A model generated the notes under the pieces. The model was not told the DNA's origin. It did not search any database and saw only the letters and a program-made list of their open reading frames with translations. Shown here piece by piece: positions 45,387 through 55,781 of a stretch of DNA of 64,000 nucleotides. The number at the start of each line of letters is the position of its first letter. The stretch's first letter is position 1. The position numbers and the translations under genes are program-made. Source of the DNA: Porodaedalea pini (taxonomy: Eukaryota > Basidiomycota > Agaricomycetes > Hymenochaetales > Hymenochaetaceae); contig NBAY01000016.1 in assembly GCA_002794775.1 (NCBI GenBank), positions 496,001 to 560,000 of the forward strand. Reading direction: 5' to 3'.

Positions 45387-47740
45387 ATGCATTCCTCAAG
45401 TATGCGGTCTGCACAATCTTTACTTCCGCATACGCAGAGTTCCGAACAACGCGACGTTCGTTATGGTATGGCTCGAATGAGCAGCGAGGAACTTAGAAGG
45501 ATGGACAGTGTATTACCTCGGCGTACAGGCGCGCGGACTCATCTAGTTAGAGCATTGGCTTTGCTGTGTGCATGTTCATTGAGCATAGGCAGTCACTAGT
45601 GCGCAGCTTCTCTACTCGGGCTTGAGTATGACTAACTCGCGTACAGTGCATCGTATATCCTGGGACCTCTGAAGACTCGACTTTCGCGTGAAATGGGGAC
45701 CTCAAACACCGAGTTCAGCCTTCTGATAGCCGCCTTCAGCCTTAATAGTACTTGGACGCCTTTATTGGGAGGCTTCCTTGCAGGACGTCTCGGGACAACA
45801 TCTACAAGCATCCTTGCTACTGGACTTATATTCCTAGGTGAGTAATTAGCCGCCGTTTCGGATACTAATCTCATTGCCTTTCTTAGGACAGGCCGTTCTG
45901 CTTTTCGGCGATATTATAGAAAGTGTGCGTTTGATGACGCTTGGGATGTTTATCTTTGGTCTGGGCGTCAGTCCACTTGCCGTCGTACAGGAATCAATAA
46001 TTGTCCGTTTCTTCAAGGACCATGGGCTAGGCCTGTCGATGGCTCTTGGCCTTGTAGTCGGGAAAGCGTCGTCTTTCGTTTCCGCACGATCATCTTACCC
46101 GCTTTCCGAAAAATATGGTCCACGAGCTCCGTTTGTTGCTGCTACATCGCTGGCAGCGCTTTCTTTCGTTATGAATATGGTGTACCTTTCAGCTTCGAAG
46201 TGGCTTGTGAGAAGTTCTGGGGCGGAATTGGAGGCTTCTGAGCTTCATCAAGAGGCTCGCGGCGTCGAAAGTATCTCTGAAGCTCAAGCTTTGAGACAAG
46301 TTGCGGAAAAGCGAACTGTGCACCTCAGGGACATAACAAAGCTTGGTGACGTATTTTGGGCGTGAGTTTACTCTGTCCTGTCTCACGTTGAATTCTGATA
46401 ACTCCATGCTACTTAGTTATATTGGAATCAACATCCTTTACGGTAGCATCTGGTCTCCTTTTACGCATTTGGCGGCGTGAGTTTCAACAAAATCTCAGTC
46501 CACAGGGTCACACTTACGCCGTGATATTCTGTGGATGAAGGAATATATTTGAGAAAAGATACGAACTGTCAGAACACGATTCCAGCAGTGAAGCGTCCTT
46601 CCTGCTTGCCGGCAGCGTTTTTCTCTACCCTATGGTCCGTGTTTTACTTTTTGCCTTTGTCGAGGAAGCTGAATATCGTCCACATGTAGTGCGGGTTCTT
46701 GATAGATCGAATGAAGCACCGGTCTATTCTTCGCCAACTTTTTCTGTTATCTTCATTCCTCTCGGCTCTTTGCTACTTTTGGCTCGTACTACCGCCGAGG
46801 GTAACTGGTACGCCAGTCCCCGCTGTCGCCTTATTCGGGATAGGGCATGGTTTCGGCCCATGTGAGTAAAACTTCAGCTAAAGGCCTATACTTACTAAGC
46901 TCTGCGTGCCCTAGTACTCCTTGTAATTATCGTACCGACCCTCGTCTCCTCAAAATATGTACCGACCACTCTGGGCGCACACAAAAGCGTATGCCGGGCT
47001 CTATCTTCCAATATTGCTCATTGATACTTAACATAACGTTACGGCAGTTGGAACAAACTGGCAGCACCATATTCCAGTGTGTTCATCCCCGTTCACTACT
47101 CGTATTCACCTCATCATAGTATTGCAGAACATTTGCAGGACTCTTCCTGGATAGGGTCAAGAATGAAAAGGAAGCCCGTATTTCTGAAAATACAAGCGAG
47201 CTCGATGCTATCCAGAAACTACTCGGGCTCTTTTTATTCCTGAACATATGTCATCTCTTTTCGATTATTGGTCTATGGACCCTGGATCGCAAGCGGAAGT
47301 GTCAAGCAGCCGAGATCGAGCACCGTGCGCGTTTAGAAAGAAGTGCTCAGGATAATGACGAGGATCTATTCGATGCCGAAGCTGAGTCCTCGCCGAAGTC
47401 TCATCGCAAGAACTCCATACATGCGAAGGAGCACTCGGAGTCATGTTCGTTGCAACGCAGGGAAACATCGACGTCGAGCGTAACACCTATTATGCCGCTA
47501 GCAAGCGGGTCAACAGCGGACGATATTGCTGAGGAAGAACAGCCGCTCTTGAACGTCGAGCCGCTGGCTTACCATGCGCATACGGAGATTCCAGTGGCAG
47601 GCGAGGCGCAGACGCGAGGCGAGCATCTGCGTGGAGAAATCTTTGGCGTGGCCAGCATATGCCTCATCGTGTTTGCATGGCTGTTCTTCATCGGCACGGC
47701 GTTCCTCAGACTTCGCGCAAAGAAAGACAGGGAACCATGA
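45387..47740 (+). CDS. Major facilitator superfamily transporter (MFSD1-like)
   Basis: Membrane transporter. Hydrophobic segments alternate with charged loops: LLIAAFSLNSTWTPLLGGFLAG, LMTLGMFIFGLGVSPLAVVQES, RFFKDHGLGLSMALGLVVGK, AYIGINILYGSIWSPFTHLAA, FLLAGSVFLYPMCGFLIDRMKHRS, LLVIIVPTLVSSKYVPTTLG and FLFLNICHLFSIIGLW, ending with a C-terminal helix SICLIVFAWLFFIGTAFLRLR. About seven short introns. The N-terminal 50 residues and a long Ser/Glu-rich loop before the last helix are soluble. The substrate is unknown. The topology resembles MFSD1-type vacuolar/lysosomal carriers. Confidence 0.8.
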
Positions 47741-47853
47741 CTGAAGTAGTATTAATGGATTAAGACCCAAAATCTAATGTATCATTAGACATTGTTAGAT
47801 TGCAAAGAAAAATATTGTATTGATCATAAAGCTCGTCAGTGCAGAAATCCCGT

Positions 47854-49248
47854 CTAGGTTTTGTTCTGTGACTCCTTGGTCCAGTATCGCATATAGCGTT
47901 CCTCCCAGCCTGCTTCACCTGAGGTTACGATATTAAGGCATCTCATGCGTCGCAGACTCTTTTCCATGTCCCGATTATTATAGTAGTTGTGGCCACCTAG
48001 TGGATATTCTGGAGGTAGCGTATCATCCTCGAGCTGCACGGGGAAAACCGAGTGCTCGTTTTCAGAAGGCGGAACATGGAACAGTCGCCCGTGAAAAAGG
48101 TATAAAGGTGATACGGTGAGATGTCTGAATCCGATCGCTTTCGGAGGGATACAAGGAACGCCTGTGAAGCCATCGTCAGTCAGTAACGAATGGCAGAGAA
48201 CGCCGAATTCACCATCATTATAGCCCTTTACCGAGTACTCTTGAAAGCTGTCTTTGCCGTGTTCTTCCTGATAGTCAGAGATGAGTATGCGATAGAACCT
48301 TGCGAGAGCTTCATTTCCGACTCTAGGTCCACCAAATCCAATAACTTTAATTGTCAGTCCTGAAGGAAGGCGAATGCCTTCGGCGTCTGGAGGTTGCATA
48401 GTACTCTGTAGAAGTTCCATGACGAAGAGGAGAGCTTGAGTAGCTCCAAGGCTATGCCCTGTTAATATGAGTTCGCTGACATCCAACGACTTGAGCGCCT
48501 TGAAAAGGTCGTCGAGAGCAGTCTGCTTCAGGCCTTGGAACATTCGCCAGAATCCCGCATGCACCTTGCAGCCCGTCTTTTTCATCCCAGTGTTTCCGCC
48601 GAAGATCGGGTAGCGAACCATCCGAGCATCCACATCATGAAGTGCCTGCACGGGAGATGAGGTACCGGAGAATGCGACGACCAGTTGGCGAGTTGACGGC
48701 CGGTGTGCGATGTATCCCTGGAGGTTCGCGACCTCGCCGTGAAACACGCATACAAGCACCGAGCCCTCGAGCGCGTCGTAGCCTTCGAGCGGGAATGTCG
48801 GGCGCACGAGGCTGCTGAGGTTCCGCCAGACAAATCCCGGATCGATCGAACCATGCGCGACCTCCGCATACTGCCCAAGCTCCGCGATCTCGCGCTGCAC
48901 GTCGGGCGCGACGAGGTCCGCATGCGTGAGCACTCGTGAGGAGGGAGAGGCAAGCAAACGCGCGATCCAGCGGAAGTTCTCCTCCTTTTCGAGTTCATAC
49001 ATCCGCCGTTGACTCTCGGTGAGGGCGCGCGGCGGATGGAGACTCGGAGACGTCTGGATCGACCGCGAGCTTGCAGCTTGAGGTCGCCATGGGCGAAGAT
49101 GCATATGTCGAGAACGCGGGTGAATTATTATTTGTAGCAATCCGAAAAGACTTGTTATGACAAGCGCTGCAAGTTCGCGCCACATCCAGCGCGCTGAAGA
49201 GCACACTTGCAGGCTGCGAGTGCGGGAGACTCTAACTTCTAAGAGCAT
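47854..49248 (-). CDS. Fungal lipase class 3 family protein
   Basis: Single exon, 464 residues. An N-terminal hydrophobic stretch (LAALVITSLFGLLQIIIH) could be a signal anchor. The alpha/beta hydrolase core has RQLVVAFSGTSSPVQALHDVD (oxyanion region), CKVHAGFWRMFQ, the nucleophile elbow LILTGHSLGATQALLF, then KVIGFGGPRVGNEALARFY. The final His is probably in YPLGGHNYYNNRDME. The substrate is likely an acylglycerol or similar ester. The LINE begins within about 90 bp of its start codon, so its promoter is now made of transposon sequence. Confidence 0.87.
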   Translation of the reverse strand: MLLEVRVSRTRSLQVCSSARWMWRELAALVITSLFGLLQIIIHPRSRHMHLRPWRPQAASSRSIQTSPSLHPPRALTESQRRMYELEKEENFRWIARLLASPSSRVLTHADLVAPDVQREIAELGQYAEVAHGSIDPGFVWRNLSSLVRPTFPLEGYDALEGSVLVCVFHGEVANLQGYIAHRPSTRQLVVAFSGTSSPVQALHDVDARMVRYPIFGGNTGMKKTGCKVHAGFWRMFQGLKQTALDDLFKALKSLDVSELILTGHSLGATQALLFVMELLQSTMQPPDAEGIRLPSGLTIKVIGFGGPRVGNEALARFYRILISDYQEEHGKDSFQEYSVKGYNDGEFGVLCHSLLTDDGFTGVPCIPPKAIGFRHLTVSPLYLFHGRLFHVPPSENEHSVFPVQLEDDTLPPEYPLGGHNYYNNRDMEKSLRRMRCLNIVTSGEAGWEERYMRYWTKESQNKT

Positions 49249-49338
49249 TTAGTAAAGTGATCAGCACTTCTTGTCTTCCTACCATCACCATCTTGACCGT
49301 GGGAAAGTAACTACACTGCTAAACCTCTCTCTATCGCT

Positions 49339-51589
49339 ATGGACAACAAGATGTTGACCAGAGCGAAAGCGTCTCTACATAAAACCAAGTCGTCTCGTTC
49401 CCTTGCCAATCCCAAGGACCCCACTAAATGTGAGGAGTGTAAATCGGATCTCCCCTACCATAGCCGCAGCTGCGTTAGTGGTGCAACCAAACTTTGTGTC
49501 GTTTGTGGTCGCGATAAGACCTACAACCACAACGATGCTGTCTGCGAACATGTACAGAAGAATCGTGTCGATTGGTCCCCCGATACCGAGGCGGACGCTC
49601 ATGCCGCCGCCCTTCGCAAACAAGGAGATCTTCCACCGACACCTGTCGTCGAGTCTCAAAACTCTCTCAAGTGCTCCAATTCAGAAGAGGAGCATACAGC
49701 CATCACACCCCCTACGCGCATCGACGATGCTATGGATGCAGACGACCTGTACATCCCCGATGAATTTAACAGCCAGGCCCCACAAGTCGACATCGATAAC
49801 ACATCAGAGGTCGAATATGAAGATCCGGCGATCGCCGATCGAGTTTCCGAGTCCTTCATGCATCTTACTCAAGAAACCATACAGCACATGACCACCTTTC
49901 TCACTCAACCTGCGTGGACCTCTCCCACACCCTGGTACAATGACCCTGTTCTCGCCGGTAAAGCGCTAGTGGACATCGGATCCAACCTTGTAATGTGGAT
50001 TAGCAAATCCTATATGTTTGACGACGAGACCATCAAGGAAAATAAGGCCAACGAGGGTCTTCAGGCATTCCATTCGTCTTACCGTATTCACACTCCTTCT
50101 TTTAAGCACGTCTTTGACGACATCCAAAGTTCTGCTCAAGCCATCCGCGAACAGGAAATATTGGATAATATGCACTCCATGTCATGTTCCATTCAAGCTC
50201 TTTCTTCCCTCGTTACCAAATTGGCTGATAAAACTAATAATATTGAAAAACAGTTGTCTTGTTCGGTATCTTCGACTAACCTGTCGTCTTCTTTTACTAA
50301 CCAAACACATGTCAAGTTCCTTCCAGACCCCATCAGTTCTTGGTTTGTACACGATAACTGTTTTCCACCCACTCCACCAATTGTTAAACAGCACGTTCAA
50401 ACCCCTAAGAATGGGAAAACTGAATATGCTGCAGCAATCGCCAATACTCGCATCCCCGGTTCGGGATATCGCATGAATCCAGAGGGTACAATCATCACCC
50501 CCGACGGATACGCACATTCTGCGCACAATGCCCTGAAGTCTGGCAACACCCCCAAAGTCTGGCAACACCCCCACATCTATTTACTACCCGAAAGTCGAAC
50601 ATGTTGGTGTCGACAAGGATGGCTTCACCACAGTCTCGTACGCAAGGGCAGCTCAGAAGAAGCCCAAGCCTACGCCCACCAAAGTAACCTGCTCTTCCGA
50701 AGAGCACCCTGATGGAGAAGTTTCGACAGTCCCTATTAACCAGTCTATTGGTTCAGTTAACATACGTGCTTCTAACGTGAGACGTGTATATTTCTCACTA
50801 CCAGGAGATTTGGCAGTCAGGCCAACTACCCTTTTGGTTAAAAATTCAGTACGAGCTGGCCTTTTGGGAAACCCCCAGTTCAAACACCTTGTTGTGCTCA
50901 ACATCGAGTACACAACTAACAGCAACCTTCTCATCGCATTCACGAACATCTGTGCCGATTTCAATACTAATTATACGTCTTTGGCCTCTCAGCTTTCACG
51001 CATCCTCAATATTAGTGAGGCCTCTCCATTCATCCCTTCACCCCAATTCAAAATGGTCATCCTGGGCGTTCCCGTCTTTGACAAGGAAACTAAACTCATT
51101 TATAGCAAGGCAGACTTGTTTAATGAAATCTCTAACCTCCCTCAGTTCGAGGGTTGCGAATTTATGTTCTCGCCGAGGTTCATATTGTCAGTTGAAAAAC
51201 TGAACAAATGCGACTTCTGCAATGTTTTGGTCATTATGAAAGACGCTAATCACCTCTCGTTCGACCATTTCTTCCTGCATAACAACAGATCTATCCCCAT
51301 CTTTGGCGTCATTCGCCGTCTCAAGGAGATGAAGGCATGGCCCACCATCAATCAATGCGATAACTGTCATCGCCTTGGTCACCCTGCTTCCAAATGTCAC
51401 TCCGTGGCCTGTTGCGCCATCTGTTCAGAGCCTCACCGTACAGCTGTACATGTCACAAAATGCGCACCATGCACCGCCTTGAACAACCTACAGTGCAAGC
51501 ACTTCGCTCATTGCATTAATTGTCAGGGTAATCACAGTGCTCGTTCAACTGATTGCCCCACTCGTCGCAACTATCGATCCCCTTATTAA
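49339..51589 (+). pseudogene. LINE ORF1, gag-like zinc-knuckle protein, frameshifted
   Basis: The frame from 49339 begins MDNKMLTRAKASLHK and has a Cys-rich head (CEECKSDLPYHSRSC, CVVCGRDKTYNHNDAVC). It breaks at a 19-bp tandem duplication (50538-50556 repeated as 50557-50575). The same protein continues in the next frame to 51589, through HVGVDKDGFTTVSYARAA. It ends with three CCHC-type knuckles: CDNCHRLGHPASKC, CCAICSEPHRTAVHVTKC and CINCQGNHSARSTDC. Nucleic-acid binding is expected. As it stands the reading frame is broken. Confidence 0.78.
50538..50575 (+). repeat. 19-bp tandem duplication in LINE ORF1
   Basis: Two adjacent 19-base copies starting GTCTGGCAACACCCCCA, differing at one base near the end. 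Nineteen is not a multiple of three, so it causes the +1 frame change. Confidence 0.9.
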
Positions 51590-51595
51590 TTGCCT

Positions 51596-52983
51596 ATGAC
51601 AGAGTCTATTTCTGTGTTTTCTCTCAACCTCTGTGGTTCTGAACCCTCTTTTGACTTTCTTCTCTGGGCCTTTTCATCTACCCATTCCAGCCTGGATATT
51701 TTATGTTTTCAGGAAATCCCTATTGTTCACCATTTCACTCCTTCAAAAGCTTCCACCTGTGGTTCCTTGGTTTACTATACCCGAAACTCCCATCCCTATA
51801 CTGCATTTCTACCTGCCTGCCTGGGCAAACCCAGGTGTTGTACATTTGTCCATCCTCGCATCATTCAATGAGTCTCTATGCACTACCCTTCTTCCCCTTC
51901 TCCTAACATTTCGGTCATCTCAATTTCTCAGGGTGACCTATCCCCTATTTTTTTTATGGAATGTCTATAACTCACCATCCCTTCATGAGTTTGAAGACCC
52001 TTTCCCCACTCTTCACTCCCCTTCACATATTTTCACTGGCAACTTTAACCGCCATTCTGAACTTTGGTCCTTCCCTGAACAATCCGCTTACTTTCCCCGT
52101 TCTCAACGACTCGTTGACTGGATCAATGAAAATGATCTTTCAGTTTGCAACCCCCCTGATCAACCTACCTACTTCAATCGTTCCAATAATTCCAGATCGA
52201 TCATCGATTTGGTGATTGCTTCTTCCGATTTTGCGCCCCAACTCCTGGAATCAGTTGCGATTTCTGACCCAACTCTTGATATTTCTTCCAATCATTTCCC
52301 TATATGGTTCTCCTTTGATATCAATTTTCTAGCTTCCCTTTCTCAACCTCCTCTTCGCTCTATTCATTCTCGTGACCTGCTGACTTTTGTGGCTGAGTTT
52401 TGTGAATCCAAGCTTTTTTCCTTTTCCCTAGTGGACGTTCATACTCCAGAGGCGCTTGACACGCTATTATTTAACTTCCAATCCTCCTTTTCTGGTTTCG
52501 CTTCTTCCTTCCTTCAAAAACAAAAGCCGTGCACCTACTTTGGCCCAAACACCTGGTGGTCTGAGGCCTGTTCTTGGCTTTACCATGCCCATTGTCACAA
52601 TCCCAGTCCAGAGTCATGTAAAACCCTCGACATCGAGATTACTCAGGCTAAAAACACCTTTTTTGGGTTGCGCCTCCAACACTCTGACTCTCGGAGTGTG
52701 TGGCATCATCAATTCCTTGGCTCTGCGCACTGGCGCTCCCCCATTGGGGCGCTTCATATGCCCAACGGGTCCTTTTCCCTTACTGAAGATGACAAAGCCT
52801 CGCTATTTCGACAAACCTTTTTTCCTCCATTGATGTCCATACTGGAGATGCCCCAACTCCCCAAATTACGAGATTTTCGACCCCTCACCATATCTGATGT
52901 CCATGATGTGTTCCATGGAATCGACCGGGAGATGAGCCCTGGCAATAGCTAGGTCTCATACAAACATCTCAAGCTCCTCATTG
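51596..52983 (+). pseudogene. LINE ORF2, endonuclease part only, frameshifted and truncated
   Basis: It opens with ISVFSLNLCGSEPSFDFLL and LDILCFQEIP, the Asn and Glu motifs of AP-type endonucleases, 7 bp after the ORF1 stop. Between about 51800 and 51960 the frame changes; a run of eight T at about 51949 is a plausible site. The rest, with HIFTGNFNRHSELW and SIIDLVIAS, is in a new frame. A TAG at 52950 precedes VSYKHLKLL, the usual lead-in to reverse transcriptase, and the element is cut there by the Gypsy LTR. Confidence 0.72.
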
Positions 52984-53406
52984 TGTTAGGCAGAAGTCTA
53001 GGTGGAACTCAGACTAGGCAGGCCTCAGCTGACTGTCGTCTGGGACGTGCTATACTCGAGCGTAGACTCGGGACACGCTTACTCAGGCTAGGTCGTCGCG
53101 GAGGTAAGAGGATTAATACAAGTCTAAATTAATACAAGGGGGACGAGTCTCACTTAGGTCGTCACGGAGGTAAGAGGAAAAGCAGAACAAGGAGTTCATG
53201 CGATTCCTGGTCCCTCTTATAGCAACAACCGTGAGACTATATTATCTAAGATTACCTAAATGATCGGAATGGAACGAATGAAGGTCATGTGAAGGGAGTG
53301 TGGGAAATGATTGAAAAGACGATTAAATATAATGAAAGGGAGCGATTAAAAGAAAAGAAAAGGTTAAAGGGAAATTAAAAGAAAGATGAAAGTTCAAGTC
53401 CTAACA
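52984..53406 (-). repeat. 3' LTR of Gypsy-1
   Basis: 423 bp with ends TGTTAGG...CCTAACA. On the minus strand it is preceded directly by the purine tract TTGAGGGGGGGGTAA (53407-53421), which marks it as the 3' LTR of a minus-strand element. Confidence 0.85.
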
Positions 53407-53626
53407 TTACCCCCCCCTCAAGGTTGGGCGCCCCGACCAACCAAGATTGTGGTCATCAGGTTCGGTGTTGACAAAGAGTGGACGGAGTCGTGAGCGAGAG
53501 ATATCGAGTTTACGAGGGGCGCCGGGGTGTTTTCGATAGAATTCAGCAATCGCCTCCTTTGCGTTCTCACCAAAGTCCATCTCGGGCTGCCAAGTCGGTT
53601 CGTTGTAGCCAACCCACTTGACAAGG
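53407..53626 (-). pseudogene. Gypsy-1 pol, C-terminal end: second half of chromodomain
   Basis: Minus strand reads YLVKWVGYNEPTWQPEMDF, the second half of a chromodomain, then AIAEFYRKHPGAPRKL. It stops at TAA 53407-53409, which overlaps the purine tract and abuts the LTR. The first half of the domain is at 61863 and beyond, on the other side of the inserted element. Confidence 0.85.
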
Positions 53627-53628
53627 TA

Positions 53629-53652
53629 CAGTCACATGACAAAAGTTTTTGC
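53629..53652. repeat. Left terminal inverted repeat of the Tc1/mariner element
   Basis: 24 bp, the exact reverse complement of 61837-61860. The TA target duplication lies just outside. Confidence 0.92.
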
Positions 53653-53725
53653 ACCCGACGCAGATCACAAAATTGACGAGTTTTGTAAATTCTATTACTC
53701 CACCACAAATGCATAAATTGCCAAT

Positions 53726-54474
53726 CTAATACCTAGTAGATCCTCCCTTGGCCTCCTTCAACTGCTGGACACGGTTAGGCATGCTATCAATAAGCTTGTT
53801 AATTATTTTTATGTCAATCTTTTCCCACTCCTCCAAAAGCGCCTCCTTCAGTTCCTCCACATCCCTTGGCCTCCTCTCCCTCTTGTTGATGGCAATTTTT
53901 ATCAGATACCAAACATGTTCAATAGGATTCATGTCTGGTGACTGAGCTGGGTGCGGAAATATCTCCAGAGAGTTGTTCTCCCTGAATCTTTTTGCCAGAT
54001 TGCATCTGTGAACTGGTGCCCCATCTTCCATGACCTTTGCAACCCCCCTCTCATCATATAACTCCGTGTAAAAGTCCCAGAGAGGTCCTGCCAGTATCAA
54101 ATCAACATAATCTTTGCCTTTGCGTGCGTCCTTTGGCATAAATACGAGTGGGCCCTTCTTATTATACGCGATACACCCCCAAATCATGACACTAGACCTT
54201 CCTGACTTGAATGTGGGTGCCAGGCACTTGTCATTGTACTCCTCATGTGGGTGATGCCAAACCAGGGGGGAGGATGAGTCCTTTCCAAGTTCAACTGATG
54301 ATTCGTCCGTCCATGCGACCCTGTGCCAGTCCACCAATCCAAGTGACTCCACTAGCCCCACCCAATCAAGCCGTTTCTCCTTGTTGCCCTCAGTTAGATA
54401 GGGTTTCTTGCGTGCATGGCGTGCATACATGCCCAAGTCACGATGCATGGCCCTCTGGACAGTTCTGGGGGTGA
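53726..54474 (-). pseudogene. Tc1/mariner transposase, C-terminal part (DDE domain)
   Basis: Contains the catalytic pattern: first Asp in RVAWTDESSVELG, second Asp in AKVMEDGAPVHRCN, third acidic residue (Glu) in SPDMNPIEHVWYLIK. The spacing between the last two fits a DD34E-type Tc1 enzyme. The stop is TAG at 53726. The N-terminal DNA-binding half is at 61463-61766. The coding lengths (304 + 749 = 1,053 nt) are divisible by three, so the frame was open before Gypsy-2 landed. Confidence 0.9.
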
Positions 54475-54479
54475 CTGGG
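54475..54479. repeat. Target site duplication CTGGG of Gypsy-2 (left)
   Basis: Matches CTGGG at 61463-61467, directly outside the other LTR. Confidence 0.88.
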
Positions 54480-54926
54480 TGTCATGGACGCTTTTTAAAT
54501 TATCTTATCTTATCATTTTCTCTTATCTTATCTTATCATATCTTATCCATCCATCACTAATCACACTTATTCCTGCTTACTCATTATTCATTACGCTCCT
54601 TCTCGCACTATCCTTACTCGCTGACCAATCCTATGATTTCATTATTCTATGAAGTTCCACGACGTTCTATCATCTATCCTTATGTAGTAGTTAATTCCCT
54701 GGTCCGTGCGCAGCCGCTGAAGGGTATATAAGTAGGTAGTCCTCCTGTACTTATCCCCTAGTTTCGACCTGGTCAATTCTACCTGGCTACGTCCAGAAGC
54801 TGCTCCTTATCTTCGCGCTGTGTCAGTTCCCCCTGGCTCACCGCTCTCTCTCTTGTCTCCCTCCTCCTCTGACTGAGTTCCGTGCAACCCGGCTACCATT
54901 TGCATACCCATAGTCCGTCGCTGACA
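54480..54926 (+). repeat. 5' LTR of Gypsy-2
   Basis: Ends TGTCATGG...CGCTGACA. TATATAAG at 54725-54732 is the promoter TATA box. AGTTTCGACCT at 54760-54770, about 28-35 bp further, is the likely transcript start region and is complementary to the primer-binding site. Confidence 0.95.
54725..54732 (+). promoter_or_regulatory. TATA box in Gypsy-2 LTR
   Basis: TATATAAG, with the same sequence in the 3' LTR. Confidence 0.75.
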
Positions 54927-55781
54927 CAAGGTCGAAACTTACCCCTACCGCCTTGCGCATTCTCAGTCACCAACGCCACGCTGGCTCTAAACATTCGCAT
55001 CTCCTACCAACAACGATCTCTCTACCGTGCTACCATCTACACCTTCACCTGTACCCTGCAAATCACTCTCACCATTGAACTATTCCTACTATCTATCATC
55101 ATCACTCTCAACCCTCATCTCGTCCAACAACCTCAAAACCGACCACTACCTGTCCGTAACCCTGAACTCTAGACCAACATTCTCATCCGACGCGTCCGAC
55201 AACTTGGACTGCGACCCCGACTACGATCGCTTCGACCCACACCTATTCTTAGATCGATCTCACGTGCATCGATCAGGCCGATACGTCGTTAATTCCTTAC
55301 CTTCATTATTAAACTCACTCGTTTCACAACCCGCCGTCCTCTTTCTATTCGATCAACTAGCGCTCGTTTGAGAGGGGGTAACGTTGAGTCCGACCCACTT
55401 GAGAGTAGCTACCAGGCCTTGGGGGTGATCTTCGGAAAGGTCCCTTGGCGCCCGTTGGAGTCTTCACAGAGGAAGATCCGGGTTTGATCAGCAAGTGAAA
55501 GTCGACCACCACATCAGGAGTTTTGTTACAGCGCTCAATCAGATCCGCAGGCATCCGCACCACCTGTCGGCTGGCAGTGTTGTCTCTGATTTGAGCTGGC
55601 TCCACACCCGTACGCTCGACTGCCTGGATCAGCGGCACAGCGGTGGAATACACCACCAGAAGACACTGCCGACGCTGTCCTCGCACAACTACCACCCCTG
55701 ACTGATGACGACCTGGTACACCTAGACGACGAGCTAGGAGCCCACCAACCACCCCACCCATCACCAACACCACCGCCTATC
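54927..55781 (+). other. Gypsy-2 leader with self-primer-binding site
   Basis: Two bases after the LTR, AGGTCGAAACT (54929-54939) is the exact complement of AGTTTCGACCT in the LTR. The remaining 840 bp before gag has open frames without recognisable protein motifs. A leader with packaging signals is likely. Confidence 0.7.

Larger units (their letters stand above)
49259..52983 (+). mobile_element. Tad/L1-type non-LTR retrotransposon (LINE), 3' part displaced
   Basis: ORF1 (gag-like with three zinc knuckles) and the endonuclease part of ORF2 are present. The sequence stops being LINE at 52984, where a Gypsy LTR begins. The reverse transcriptase and 3' tail are not in the window. The 5' boundary is estimated: the segment between the lipase ATG (49248) and ORF1 ATG (49339) has no clear junction. 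Confidence 0.8.

Noticed and set aside
53418..53714. 98-codon minus frame beside the Gypsy-1 LTR as a separate gene
   Set aside because: A different frame of the same strand encodes the chromodomain and matches the other half at 61863; this frame is a shadow crossing the mariner end.
55027..55371. Open frame in the Gypsy-2 leader
   Set aside because: Low-complexity Ser/Leu-rich translation without similarity to gag; more likely untranslated leader.
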